Position numbers and translations under genes: made by a program
Shown here: piece after piece, positions 27,877-37,900 of the stretch
How the letters are laid out: each line of letters begins with the position of its first letter
Numbering within the stretch: the stretch's first letter is position 1
Notes under the pieces: model-generated
What the model saw: only the letters and a program-made list of their open reading frames with translations
Database searches by the model: none
Told to the model about the DNA's origin: nothing
Source of the DNA: Flaviaestuariibacter sp.
GTDB taxonomy: Bacteria; Bacteroidota; Bacteroidia; Chitinophagales; Chitinophagaceae
DNA length: 64,000 nt
Assembly (NCBI GenBank): GCA_025963645.1
Contig: JAOQAI010000007.1
Coordinates: 57,989-121,988, forward strand
Direction of reading: 5' to 3'

Positions 27877-29047
27877 ACGAAAACATTTCCCGCATCTTAT
27901 CAAAGAAAGATTTTTGCCCCTTCTCCGGTACCGGCTTAAAGTTGGGCGAGTTGCTTAGCTTCTCCAATGCACTGCGTTCGTCGGAAGAAAGGTTTTGCGG
28001 TGTCCAGATATTTACCTGCACTAACTGATCGCCTCTTTCATAGGATTGCACCGCTGGAAAGCCTTTGCCTTTCAAACGGAATACTTTGCCGCTTTGCGTA
28101 CCGGCAGGTATTTTGATCTTTGCCCGTCCGTCAATAGTCGGCACTTCTACGGATGTTCCAAAAGCCGCTTCGGGGAAAGAGATGTGTAATTCGTAAGCGA
28201 CATTCAACCCTTCCCGCACCAATTCCTTGTGCGGTTCTTCTTCAATCAATATTACAAGATCACCAGGAGAGCCGCCGCGTTCGCCGGCATTGCCTTTCCC
28301 GCTCAGATTCAACTGCATACCTTCCTGTACACCCGCCGGGATATCAATATTCACCGTCTCTTCACCATATACGCGGCCTTCGCCTTTGCAGTTGCCGCAT
28401 TTCGCCGTAACCGTACTTCCTTCACCGCCACAATTCGGACAGGTGGTAACGGTTTGCATTTGGCCTAAGAAAGTGCTGGTTACTTTCCGCACCTGTCCAC
28501 TACCACCGCAGGTGGAGCAGTTTTGTACGCTGCCTTTGTCTTTAGCACCGCTTCCGCTACAGGTGTTGCAACCAACGTATTTTTTTACCTTGATATTTTT
28601 GGTTACGCCTTTTGCTATTTCCTCGTAAGTGAGTTTCAATTTGATGCGCAGGTTAGAACCACGGGTGCCTCTTGCACGCCGCTGACCGCCTCCTCCACCT
28701 CTTTGTCCGCCACCAAAGAAAGACCCGAAAACATCTTCGCCAAAAATATCGCCAAACTGGCTGAAGATGTCCTCCATATTCTGCCCGGCAGGACCACGGC
28801 CACCGGCGCCACTAACCCCGGCATGACCGAAACGATCGTATTGGGCGCGCTTATCCTGGTCGCTTAAAACTTCGTAGGCTTCAGCCGCTTCTTTGAATTT
28901 CTCCTCTGCGCTTTTATCACCTGGGTTGCGGTCAGGATGATACTGCATAGCCACTTTGCGGTACGCCTTTTTGATTTCGTCCGCTGCAGCGCCTTTGCTT
29001 ACGCCTAGCACTTCGTAATAATCTCTTTTCGCCATTGTTGTTGCCAT
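27875..29047 (-). CDS. dnaJ: Molecular chaperone DnaJ
   Basis: Hsp40 co-chaperone stimulating the DnaK ATPase, 390 residues. The J domain ([20 protein letters not shown] with HPD in [10 protein letters not shown]) is followed by a Gly/Phe-rich linker. A zinc-binding domain has four CxxCxGxG-type repeats ([32 protein letters not shown]). Then comes the substrate-binding C-terminal domain. Start is ATG 29047; MAKRDYY at 29035 is an alternative. grpE lies upstream on the same strand; dnaK is not in the window. Confidence 0.97.
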   Translation of the reverse strand: MATTMAKRDYYEVLGVSKGAAADEIKKAYRKVAMQYHPDRNPGDKSAEEKFKEAAEAYEVLSDQDKRAQYDRFGHAGVSGAGGRGPAGQNMEDIFSQFGDIFGEDVFGSFFGGGQRGGGGGQRRARGTRGSNLRIKLKLTYEEIAKGVTKNIKVKKYVGCNTCSGSGAKDKGSVQNCSTCGGSGQVRKVTSTFLGQMQTVTTCPNCGGEGSTVTAKCGNCKGEGRVYGEETVNIDIPAGVQEGMQLNLSGKGNAGERGGSPGDLVILIEEEPHKELVREGLNVAYELHISFPEAAFGTSVEVPTIDGRAKIKIPAGTQSGKVFRLKGKGFPAVQSYERGDQLVQVNIWTPQNLSSDERSALEKLSNSPNFKPVPEKGQKSFFDKMREMFS

Positions 29048-29068
29048 CCCACTACAGGATTTTAGAAC

Positions 29069-29080
29069 GCTCCGCGGAGC
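29069..29080. repeat. 12-bp perfect palindrome in the grpE-dnaJ spacer
   Basis: GCTCCGCGGAGC, self-complementary, in the otherwise AT-rich 155-bp spacer between grpE and dnaJ. It lies about 22 bp upstream of the dnaJ ATG. It could be a leader hairpin, a processing site or a dispersed repeat. No further gene is seen in the spacer. Confidence 0.5.
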
Positions 29081-29202
29081 CTGTTATTTAAAATTAGCTT
29101 TGGATAAGATCTTATAATTTTAAAGAGTTGTTATCCTCTTAGTTTATTCAACCACGATCTCCAGCCTTTACGCTTTGCCGGAACCACCGAGGGCAGGTGC
29201 CT

Positions 29203-29775
29203 TCATTTACCTACCACCACTTTTGCAAACCGGATAATCTTGTCGTTCAGGTAATAGCCCTTCTGCACTTCGTCCACTACTTTGCCATGCAATTCTTCGC
29301 CAGCTTCTATTTCCGTAATAGCTTCATGAATATCCGCGTTAAAAAGAGTGCCTTTGGTTTCCATTGGCTTGAGTCCTCTGCCCGCTAAGGTGTTTCGCAG
29401 TTTTGCGAAAACCAGTTGAATGCCGGCTTTAATTTGCTCAACATCCTCTGTTTTTTCCATCTGCTGTTGTGCCCGCTCGCTATCGTCCAGCACATCCAGT
29501 AAACTGGTGATCACATCTTTGCCTGCAGTTTGAATCAGTTCGATTCGCTCTTTAGCATTCCGGCGTTTAAAATTATCAAACTCAGCGGCCTGGCGCAGGT
29601 AGCGGTCATTCAGTTCAGCCACTTGTGCCTTCAACTTCTCTATTTCGCTTTCTTCCGCTACCGGTTCGTTCAGGTGCTGGTCGCCCGCCACATTTTCATC
29701 TACATTGATGTTCATCGTGTCACTTACGGCATTTTCTTCTACCGGATTCGTCACATTTTCTTCGTTTTGCTTCAT
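29203..29775 (-). CDS. grpE: Nucleotide exchange factor GrpE
   Basis: Exchange factor for DnaK, about 190 residues. The acidic, low-complexity N-terminus is followed by a long coiled-coil helix (IEKLKAQVAELNDRYLRQAA, ~62-120). The C-terminal beta domain contains GLKPMETKGTLFNADIHEAI and DEVQKGYYLNDKIIRFAKV. Start ATG 29775 is chosen: a canonical promoter lies 22 bp upstream, and longer in-frame extensions would overlap that promoter. It precedes dnaJ, as in many heat-shock operons. Confidence 0.96.
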   Translation of the reverse strand: MKQNEENVTNPVEENAVSDTMNINVDENVAGDQHLNEPVAEESEIEKLKAQVAELNDRYLRQAAEFDNFKRRNAKERIELIQTAGKDVITSLLDVLDDSERAQQQMEKTEDVEQIKAGIQLVFAKLRNTLAGRGLKPMETKGTLFNADIHEAITEIEAGEELHGKVVDEVQKGYYLNDKIIRFAKVVVGK

Positions 29776-29796
29776 ATCTAAAGTGAAAATTGTCTG

Positions 29797-29826
29797 CAAA
29801 GGTAGGTGGGTCAAGAATACTGCCAA
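29797..29826 (-). promoter_or_regulatory. Promoter of grpE-dnaJ (Bacteroidota type)
   Basis: On the minus strand, TTG at 29826-29824 is separated by 19 bp from TACCTTTG at 29804-29797. This is an exact fit to the Bacteroidota sigma-factor consensus TTG-N19-TAnnTTTG. The -7 box lies 22 bp from the grpE ATG. No CIRCE/HrcA palindrome is visible. Confidence 0.7.
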
Positions 29827-29936
29827 CGGGGATTTAAGGACAAAATGGCGCAGGAATGTTAAAAGGAATGCCGCGAGCTTTAATAGGGCTCACCCGTTTT
29901 AAAACCTGTGAGGTCTTATGCTAACTTGCAGCCCTT

Positions 29937-31109
29937 ATGAATAAAGTTCATTTACGGCATCGGATCGCACCACGTATTTTCAACGGGCATCCCTGGGTTT
30001 TTGGTAATGAAGTGGAAAAAGTAGACGGCAATCCGCAACCGGGAGAGATCGTAGAAGTGGTCTTTTCCGATGGCAAATTTGTGGGCAAAGGCTATTATAA
30101 TGCCGCTTCACAGATCATGGTGCGGCTGTTGACGCGCAATAAAGCAGATGATATAAATGAAGCGTGGTTTGTAAAAAAGATAAAAGAATGCTGGGCCTAC
30201 CGCCAGCAGATCGGTTATACAGAAAATTGCCGTTTGGTCTTTGGCGAAGCTGATGGCTTGCCTCAATTGATCATTGACAAGTTCAATGACTATTTTGTTA
30301 TTCAAACGCTTGCCTTAGGCATTGATTTGTGGAAGCCTGCTATCGTGAAGGCCTTGCAAACGGTTTTTAATCCGAAAGGCATCTATGAGCGCAATGATGT
30401 GCCGGTGCGGGAATTGGAAGGGTTGGATCAGCATAAAGGTTTTTTATCGGCACCTTTTGAAACGAAGATCCTTATCAATGAAAATGGCTTGAAGTTTCAT
30501 GTGGATATTGAAAACGGACAAAAGACCGGCTATTTTTTGGATCAGCAGGATAACCGTCGGGCCATCCAGCATATAGTAAAAGGTGCTGATGTATTAGGCG
30601 CTTTCACCTATACCGGAACCTTCGAGATTCATGCGGGATATTATGGCGCTAAATCGGTTTTGGGTTTGGATATTTCGCAAAACGCGGTGGATCAAGCTAA
30701 TAAAAATGCGGAGTTAAACGGACTAGAAAGAACTGTAAAGTTTGAGCAAGCAAATGCCTTTGACGTTTTGAAGGCCTGGGGTAAAGAAGAGCGGCGTTGG
30801 GATGTCGTGATGCTGGATCCCCCGGCTTTTACAAAAAGCCGCGCCAATATTCAAAAAGCCATTACCGGTTATAAAGAGATCAATTTACGCGGTATGAAAT
30901 TGATCAAACCGGGTGGGTTTTTGGTTACCTCTTCCTGCACCAGTTTGGTAAACCCAGAGCTATTCCTGCAAACCATAGAGATGGCGTCAAAAGATGCCCG
31001 AAGAAAGATCCGGCAGGTAACTTTTCAAAAGCAGGCCTCGGATCACCCGATCATTTGGGGCATGGAAAATACAGAATACCTAAAGTTTTTGATTGTGCAG
31101 GTGGAGTAA
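29937..31109 (+). CDS. rlmI: 23S rRNA (cytosine-C5) methyltransferase, RlmI family
   Basis: SAM-dependent rRNA methyltransferase, 390 residues. The N-terminal PUA domain (~1-75: RIAPRIFNGHPWVFGNEVEK) is followed by an EEHEE-like linker domain. The Rossmann domain then shows GAFTYTGTFEIHAGYYGA, VLGLDIS, and VVMLDPPAFTKSR, the catalytic motif IV. SSCTSLV near the C-terminus fits motif VI. E. coli RlmI methylates C1962 of 23S rRNA; the exact target here is by homology. Confidence 0.92.
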   Translation: MNKVHLRHRIAPRIFNGHPWVFGNEVEKVDGNPQPGEIVEVVFSDGKFVGKGYYNAASQIMVRLLTRNKADDINEAWFVKKIKECWAYRQQIGYTENCRLVFGEADGLPQLIIDKFNDYFVIQTLALGIDLWKPAIVKALQTVFNPKGIYERNDVPVRELEGLDQHKGFLSAPFETKILINENGLKFHVDIENGQKTGYFLDQQDNRRAIQHIVKGADVLGAFTYTGTFEIHAGYYGAKSVLGLDISQNAVDQANKNAELNGLERTVKFEQANAFDVLKAWGKEERRWDVVMLDPPAFTKSRANIQKAITGYKEINLRGMKLIKPGGFLVTSSCTSLVNPELFLQTIEMASKDARRKIRQVTFQKQASDHPIIWGMENTEYLKFLIVQVE

Positions 31110-31268
31110 GAAAAATGTGCAAATTGAGGATAAGCGGATATGCAGATGATCCTGCTCAATAGCATTACCGGGAGCACAAATATCGATTAAAGAAAGGATC
31201 AATAGCAGCAATGCAGTTGATTACAGTAAAACTGTTGGTACAAATGCTTAAAAGAATCTTGAGAGGGA

Positions 31269-31601
31269 TTATTTAGAAACCTGGAATTTACGGGATTCTA
31301 CCATTTTGCCATTACGGTCAAATAACTGGTAAACATAAATACCGCGGGTAAAATCGGTGAGGCTAATATTTGTACGCTGGCTAAGGTTAGATGCCTGGTA
31401 CATTTTGCGGCCTAAAACATTAAAGATTTGAATAGAATACCCTTGGTCATAAGCCTTTTCAAACTCAAAGTTCACAAAGGAAACAGCGGGGTTGGGGTAG
31501 AAGCGTAGTACTGCAACCGGTTCCTGCAAAGAAGCACGAGATTGTGCCTGGGCAAGTACGGCTGAGAAAACTATAAAAATTATAAGTAAAAATCGCTTCA
31601 A
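31269..31601 (-). CDS. Minimal T9SS type A sorting domain protein
   Basis: 110-residue exported protein consisting of a signal peptide (ending AQAQ) and, after about 10 residues, a complete type A C-terminal sorting domain. The domain begins VLRFYPNPAVSFVNFEFE and includes IQIFNVLGRKMYQ and GIYVYQLFDRNGKMVE. There is no room for a cargo domain. Such CTDs direct transport through T9SS and usually get cleaved. The gene is complete, with no sign of a broken larger gene beside it. It could be a decoy, regulator or relic. Confidence 0.85.
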   Translation of the reverse strand: MKRFLLIIFIVFSAVLAQAQSRASLQEPVAVLRFYPNPAVSFVNFEFEKAYDQGYSIQIFNVLGRKMYQASNLSQRTNISLTDFTRGIYVYQLFDRNGKMVESRKFQVSK

Positions 31602-31692
31602 CGCTTCAACTCCTTTTTTAGTATGATGAAATTAGTTCTTTCTATACGAAAGAGCAAAATTTCTGCCGAAAAAATAAAAGAAATACCAAATA

Positions 31693-32163
31693 CTACTTAG
31701 GTAGCTCTGCCATAGCAGCCTTAATAGCGTTAAAGTTTGGCTGTTCACCGGCATTTTCCAAAACCTCGGCATAGCGAACAATTCCTTCCCTGTCAACCAG
31801 GAAGGCCGAACGTTTGGTAACGCCTTTATAATCAAAACCCCAGGTTTCATACAGCGAACCATATGCCTCAGATACTTCTTTGTTATAATCGCTTAATAGC
31901 GGAAAATTCAACGCCTGCTCTTCTTTGAACTTGGCGAGTGTAAAAAGTGAATCCGTGGAAATGCCCAGCGGTTGTGCGTCCACGGCTTCGTATTGCTTAA
32001 TGCTGTCCCGGATGGAGCATAATTCTGCTGTGCAAACCGAAGTGAAAGCCAGCGGAAAAAACAATAGCAAAACGTTTTTACCTCTGAGGTCAGATAAAGA
32101 AAGTTTATTTTTTCCCGTATCAAAAAGAGAAAAATCCGGGGCTTGTTGTCCTATTTGGATCAT
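31693..32163 (-). CDS. Peroxiredoxin (AhpE/BCP-like)
   Basis: Thiol peroxidase of the AhpC-TSA superfamily, 156 residues. The peroxidatic cysteine lies in the PxxxTxxC motif of PLAFTSVC (about residue 44), with a second cysteine five residues later (CTAELC), as in atypical 2-Cys BCP/PrxQ enzymes. The surrounding LLLFFPLAF and the absence of a CxxC favour the AhpE/BCP group. It is divergent from the catalase gene, giving a peroxide-detoxification pair around a shared palindrome. Confidence 0.92.
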   Translation of the reverse strand: MIQIGQQAPDFSLFDTGKNKLSLSDLRGKNVLLLFFPLAFTSVCTAELCSIRDSIKQYEAVDAQPLGISTDSLFTLAKFKEEQALNFPLLSDYNKEVSEAYGSLYETWGFDYKGVTKRSAFLVDREGIVRYAEVLENAGEQPNFNAIKAAMAELPK

Positions 32164-32179
32164 GGTGCATTTTTTTCAG

Positions 32180-32199
32180 TAACCAACAATTGTTGGTTA
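32180..32199. promoter_or_regulatory. 20-bp perfect palindrome, candidate operator between peroxiredoxin and catalase
   Basis: TAACCAACAA is followed immediately by its exact reverse complement. The centre lies 26 bp upstream of the peroxiredoxin ATG and about 115 bp from the catalase ATG. Its dyad symmetry fits a dimeric repressor or activator such as TetR or MarR types. It does not match the OxyR or PerR consensus I know. Confidence 0.6.
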
Positions 32200-32250
32200 G
32201 GTTCAGTTGATTTTTTTTATTTCTAAAGACTGCAAAATAGGGGCAAAAAC

Positions 32251-32258
32251 TATTTTTG
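32251..32258 (+). promoter_or_regulatory. Putative -7 promoter element of catalase
   Basis: TATTTTTG matches TAnnTTTG exactly. It lies 46 bp upstream of the catalase ATG and about 52 bp downstream of the palindrome. A convincing -33 TTG is not seen. Confidence 0.45.
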
Positions 32259-32304
32259 AACGAACTTTACTTTCTTTTGTTAACTATCTAACCAAATTAT
32301 AAAG

Positions 32305-33909
32305 ATGAATCAAGAGCATATTCAAAATGGAAACGGGGAAGACAATGGCGCTACACCATCTAACATTCTTACCACCCGCCAGGGACATCCGATAACGGAT
32401 AACCAAAGTTCCCGAACGGTCGGCAACCGAGGGCCCGTAACACTGGAAAACTACCAGTTGCTGGAGAAGATCTCGCACTTCGACAGGGAGCGCATTCCGG
32501 AGCGTGTAGTGCATGCACGCGGTGCCGGTGCTCATGGTGTTTTTGAAGCGTACGGAACCGTTGGCGGAGAACCAATAGCCAAATATACCCGCGCAAAATT
32601 GTTTCAGCAGAAGGGCAAGCAAACACCTGTTTTCGTTCGGTTTTCAACGGTCATTCATGGTGGCCATTCACCAGAAACCTTGCGTGACCCACGCGGGTTC
32701 GCCGTGAAGTTTTATACGGAAGACGGTAACTGGGATATGGTGGGCAATAATTTGAAAGTGTTCTTTATCCGTGATGCGATGAAGTTTCCTGACCTGGTGC
32801 ATGCTTTCAAACCAGACCCTGTTCACAACCGCCAGGACGGACAACGCATCTTTGATTTTATTTCCAATACACCGGAGGCGATGCACATGATCACCTTCCT
32901 GTTCTCGCCATGGGGCATACCCGCTAACTACCGCCAGATGCAGGGTTCAGGGGTGAACACTTATAAATGGGTAAACGCTGATGGAGAAGCGGTATTAGTA
33001 AAATATCATTGGGAGCCATTGCAAGGCATTAAGAACCTTACCCAGGCACAAGCCGAAGAAATCCAGGGTAAGAATTTTAACCATGCCACGCAGGATCTTT
33101 ATGATGCTATTAAAGAAGGTAACTATCCCCAGTGGGAACTTTGTGTGCAGATCATGAGCGACGATGACCACCCGGAATTGGACTTCGATCCGTTGGATGA
33201 TACGAAGATCTGGCCAACAGAGCAGTTTCCTTTTCTGCCGGTAGGAAAAATGACGCTTAATAAGAACCCTGAGAACTATTTTGCTGAAGTGGAGCAATCG
33301 GCATTTGGTACGGGTGTGTTGGTAGATGGACTGGATTTTTCGGACGATAAAATGTTGCAGGGACGCACTTTCTCTTACTCCGATACGCAACGTTATCGCG
33401 TGGGAACAAATTACCTGCAACTGCCGATCAATTCACCGAAGAAGCATGTAGCAACCAATCAGCGTGATGGACAAATGACCTATCATGTAGATGGCGCTAA
33501 GAACCAAAATCCGCATGTGAATTATGAGCCATCCACCTTGAATGGTTTGAAAGAAGCACCGAAAGCGGGCAAGGATTACGAGCCCGAATATCATGCGAAA
33601 CTGGTACGTCAGAAAATTGATCGTCAGAATAATTTTAAGCAAGCCGGGGAGCGCTACCGTGCACACGAAGAGTGGGAGCGGGAAGACCTGATCACTAACC
33701 TCGTAAACACGCTTGCCCCAGTAGAAAAGCATATCCAGGATAAGATGATCGAACTGTTTACACAGTGCGATGCAGATTACGGACGCCGGGTAGCCGAAGG
33801 ATTAAAGCAGGCATCACAACACACTTCTCCGGGACCCATTGGCTCTACTAAATCAGAAGAAGCGGTTGAGCAAGCAGAAAGGGAATCAAAAGAGGCAAAG
33901 CCGTATTAA
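32305..33909 (+). CDS. Catalase (monofunctional heme catalase)
   Basis: Disproportionates hydrogen peroxide, 534 residues, small-subunit size. The active-site histidine is in [19 protein letters not shown], the distal asparagine in [20 protein letters not shown], and the proximal heme-ligand tyrosine in [12 protein letters not shown]. The chain includes [15 protein letters not shown] and ends in a Ser/Glu-rich tail with no extra flavodoxin-like domain. No signal peptide, so cytoplasmic. Divergent from peroxiredoxin and likely co-regulated. Confidence 0.96.
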   Translation: MNQEHIQNGNGEDNGATPSNILTTRQGHPITDNQSSRTVGNRGPVTLENYQLLEKISHFDRERIPERVVHARGAGAHGVFEAYGTVGGEPIAKYTRAKLFQQKGKQTPVFVRFSTVIHGGHSPETLRDPRGFAVKFYTEDGNWDMVGNNLKVFFIRDAMKFPDLVHAFKPDPVHNRQDGQRIFDFISNTPEAMHMITFLFSPWGIPANYRQMQGSGVNTYKWVNADGEAVLVKYHWEPLQGIKNLTQAQAEEIQGKNFNHATQDLYDAIKEGNYPQWELCVQIMSDDDHPELDFDPLDDTKIWPTEQFPFLPVGKMTLNKNPENYFAEVEQSAFGTGVLVDGLDFSDDKMLQGRTFSYSDTQRYRVGTNYLQLPINSPKKHVATNQRDGQMTYHVDGAKNQNPHVNYEPSTLNGLKEAPKAGKDYEPEYHAKLVRQKIDRQNNFKQAGERYRAHEEWEREDLITNLVNTLAPVEKHIQDKMIELFTQCDADYGRRVAEGLKQASQHTSPGPIGSTKSEEAVEQAERESKEAKPY

Positions 33910-33925
33910 TAGAGAGTTATCAACG

Positions 33926-33957
33926 AAAGAAGCCGTTTCAACTGAAACGGCTTCTTT
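33926..33957. terminator. Bidirectional terminator between catalase and porP
   Basis: A perfect 15-bp inverted repeat (AAAGAAGCCGTTTCA / TGAAACGGCTTCTTT) with a 2-nt gap, flanked by A-rich and T-rich sequence. It serves the convergent catalase and second PorP gene. Confidence 0.93.
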
Positions 33958-33972
33958 ATTATTAAAAGTATT

Positions 33973-34995
33973 TTAAAACCTTGGGCAAAGAGAAAAGTTA
34001 GGGGCTTCTTCTTTGCTTTTCCTGAAACCTACATAGGAAATACCGATCTCAAAACCGCCACGTCCCATAGTGGAGGCCTTTAGTTTTGAAATATTGGCAT
34101 CATAGCTAAATGATACTGAAAAAGGACGGTAATCTAATTTAATCACTGGAATAATGGCGTCATTCAGACGCATGAACACCCCACCATGAATCGTGTATTT
34201 AGGCTTTTCGTAATCATCTCCCAACTTCACTCCATACATCGCGCCGCCAATGATCTCCTGGAAATCGCCTTGCTTCGAGTAATCGCCCTGAATGGTTAGA
34301 TAACTGACTTCGGTAACCGAAAATTTGATGCCTGCTGATGTAACGACCTTTGGCGTTAATTCTGCCGATTGATCCCCATAAAATGATTTCTTGGGTCGGT
34401 TGAAATGGTGGTATGCCACACCTACAAACATATTGTTGTCAACATTGTCATTTAGCTGCGTATTGAAGCTAATACCAGCTGCTGCATCAAAATAGGAGAA
34501 TTGGGGTGAAGGAAAATTTTCGCCATCTCCGGTTCCATTGTAAGTGCCGTCCGTTGTTATCTTACTGCGATCGAACCGGTTTTGAACAAGTCCGCCCATA
34601 AAGCCGATGGACAAATAGCGGTTCACTTCATTGCTTAAGGATTTATGGTAATTCAAAGCTGGCAATACGTGGGTCGTCTTTAAAGCCACGGTGCCTGCCT
34701 GGTCATATAAAACCTGCATGCCTGCTGTCAGAAAATCATTGGCTTTGCCAATAGGCATTTTATATTCTCCATTTATGGAAGCTGTTTTATAGGCACTGGT
34801 AATGCTGTTCCATTGATCGCGGTAAACCGCCTGCACCCGAATGTCACCCGTGTAAATGCCCGCTAATGATGGATTGCGCAATAAAGGGGCTTCAAAGAAT
34901 TGTGAGAAATGTAAATCTTGCGCATAGCCTGATGCTGTAAGAAATAATACTAACAGTAGTAAGGGCGTCTTTTTGTAGGTCAGGGTTTTTTTCAT
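33973..34995 (-). CDS. PorP/SprF family type IX secretion membrane protein (second copy)
   Basis: Outer-membrane protein of the PorP/SprF family, 340 residues. The signal peptide ends at SGYAQ and the mature start is DLHFSQFFEAPLLRNPSLAG, the same hallmark as the first copy. The end (FSLCPRF) also parallels the first copy. It starts 2 bp after the giant PKD protein, repeating the cargo-PorP pairing in this window. Role: presumably specific support for the surface display of that partner. Confidence 0.93.
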   Translation of the reverse strand: MKKTLTYKKTPLLLLVLFLTASGYAQDLHFSQFFEAPLLRNPSLAGIYTGDIRVQAVYRDQWNSITSAYKTASINGEYKMPIGKANDFLTAGMQVLYDQAGTVALKTTHVLPALNYHKSLSNEVNRYLSIGFMGGLVQNRFDRSKITTDGTYNGTGDGENFPSPQFSYFDAAAGISFNTQLNDNVDNNMFVGVAYHHFNRPKKSFYGDQSAELTPKVVTSAGIKFSVTEVSYLTIQGDYSKQGDFQEIIGGAMYGVKLGDDYEKPKYTIHGGVFMRLNDAIIPVIKLDYRPFSVSFSYDANISKLKASTMGRGGFEIGISYVGFRKSKEEAPNFSLCPRF

Positions 34996-34997
34996 GA

Positions 34998-37900
34998 CTA
35001 TTTTATCAAGGCTATGTTTCCATCAAATCGAATAATTTCTCCGTTCTCACAAAACACTTCCGCCTGATAGACATAAACATCGGACTGGGCGGCTGTGTTT
35101 TTATATTTACCATTCCAACCGTATGCCGGATTATTCACAGGGAAATCCCTTTGCTCAAAAACAACTTCGCCCCAGCGGTTAAAGATGCGAAGCGATTTTA
35201 CCCGGTCTAATCCCACACCACGCATATAGAAAATATCGTTGTTTCCATTGCCATTTGGGGAGAATGTATTGGGTGCAAACAGGGTAGCCCCCTGGCAAAC
35301 AACAATAACCTTAACGCTTCCATTATTTACACACCCGTTGCTGTCTACTATATTCACTTTGTAGGTTGTAGTAAACTTAGGAGTTGCAATGGGCTGTGGG
35401 CAATCAACACAATTAAGTCCGGTTGCCGGTGTCCAGCTATAGTTGATTACGTTAGAAGAATAGACAGGCGACAATGTTACCGGAACACCCACAATTTTTG
35501 TGATGGTTGGAGGCATAGTAACATTCGGTAGAGGACTTACGATTAGGCCTGTAGTATCCGTATCTGCACATCCGCTACTGTTCGTTGCTATAGCCGTAAC
35601 CGTAAAGTTTCCTGGGGTTGTGTATTGTTGAACAGGCGGGTTTTGGGCAGTAGAGGTATTGCCGTTTGGAAACTTCCATAACCATTGTAGGGTTGATGTA
35701 TCCGTACGGGCTATCAGTCCGGAATAAGGTACTTTATCATTCAGGCAGACGGCAGAATCAGCTTGTATAGCTATAATCGGGCTTTGTGAAATCTTAACCG
35801 GACCTTTCACCAGTGTGTCCGAACAACCCCGCTGTGTACGCACTATTAAGGTCACATCAAAAGTGCCGATGCTATCATATTGATGTGTCGGGCTCTGCAT
35901 GGTAGAAGTAGCGCCATCTCCAAAGTTCCAGGTGTATTGAAGGGCGGGATCGTTGGTCGTAGTTGAATCTGAAATGGTAATAAAACCGTTGTCACAAAAT
36001 TTAGTGCTATCGATGGCAAAATTCAGTTTCGCTCCCAACAGGTTAATCGTTTGTGCTCCCACTAATGGAATGGTGCAAGCTCCGGAAGGCTCTTTTAAAA
36101 TGACCAGGGGAGTAAAGTCACCATAATCAACATAAAGGTGATTAATTGTATTTACGGTTGTGTCAATGACATTTCCATCACCAAAATCCCAGATGAAGCG
36201 GCCGTTCATTGGAGTAAAGGCATCGAAGCTAACAGTTAACGGTGTGCATCCGGAAGTAGGTGTATACGTTAACCGGGCATCTTGCGGACTAAAAATCCGA
36301 AGTGTTTGCGTAGTGGAATCTTTACAGCCCCCCGGTCCGGTAACGACCAACTTGATTGGGTAAGAACCTGTATTGTTATAATACGCTGTAGGATTTTGCT
36401 GTGTGGAAGTTCCCTGGCCAAGACCTAAATTCCAAAGTGACGACTCATAGAAATAAGAGGTATTAAAAAACTGCCCTTCAAAAGGAGTGCAATAACTAGT
36501 AAGATTATTTGCTGTAAATGAAGCTTTAGGTCTTGCTACATGCATAGCACTGTCTTTTCGGAGAGAATCCTGGCATCCAATCAAGTCTTTTACAATCAGG
36601 TTGACGCTATAATATCCTGTATCAGCATAAGCGTGCCCGGGGCTTTGGTCCGTGGAGCTTTGGCCATCTCCAAAGCTCCAAAGGGAGGTGTAAGGCAAGT
36701 CACTGGCTGTTTGGTTTTGAAAGCCAATAGCGGTATTTGGACAAATAGCACCACCAGTCGCCCAATTGGCTTTTAACGTTGATATTTTTACAAAGGCTCG
36801 TTTTACAATGCTGTCCTGGCAGCCCTTCGCATCAGTTACTACCAGTTTTACATCATAATCGCCGATGCTATCATATGTATGCTTGAAAGGGGGTGCTGTG
36901 AAACTGCCAGTTGTAGAATCGCCAAAATCCCATCTCCAGTTGACAATGGCATTTGTGCCGTCAGTAATAGTGGAGTCATTGAAAGTAACCGTAGTTCCTT
37001 TGCAACCTGCGTTGTTGACCGAATTGAAATTGGTTACCGGTCCGTTTACCCGGATAAAATTGTTTTTTATAACAGTTTGCTGGCAACCAAATGTATCGAT
37101 AGTGGTAAGTTTAACGGTGAAGATCCCAGCCCTTCGATAAGTGTATTGCACAGTAGGTCCTTGCGTAACGGCAGCAGGGCTATTGTCGCCAAAATCCCAG
37201 ACATAACTTCTGACCAATCCACTATTAGGCGTAGTGCCGGTGAACGAAGCTGTGAAAGGTTTGCATCCCTCACGGGTGGTAGAAGAGAAATCAGGATCAT
37301 TATTCGCAATGGTGACGGATCGGGTAAGCGTATAAGTACAAGTACCATTTTTCGTAGTGAGAGAAACCGCGTAGGTACCTAACGCCGGAAAAAGATGCGC
37401 TGGTGGATTTTGCCCTGTAAATGTTGTCCCATCACCAAAATTCCAAACCCATGATGTGGCAAGAATAGAGCGGTCTGTGAAAGTGATTGATAATGGGTTA
37501 TTGCAATCCGGCTGGTAAGTGAACCGTGAAACGGACGGACGTATATAAGCGTAGCGGGGCCTGGAGATCATGGTGCTGCAGCCATTGTTGATGGCATAAA
37601 GCGTAACATCTATCCAGCCCGTGTCTTTAAACGTAACTCTGGGGTTCCTTTCAGTTGATGTGGAACCATCGCTGAAAACCCAATACCACTGCGTACTACG
37701 CGTTGATTCATTGATAAACTGTATTCCCGGATCGGCACAGGCAGTTGTAATGTCCGAAGAAAAAGCAGCCACTGGCTTTGGGCCTACTTTAATTGCTTGG
37801 TTCAACGTATATGTTTCAGTACATCCCGTGCGGGTCGTAATGGTAAGGGTTACATTATAGCTGCCAGAGTCGTTATACGTATGAGTCGGAGCTTTCAGGT

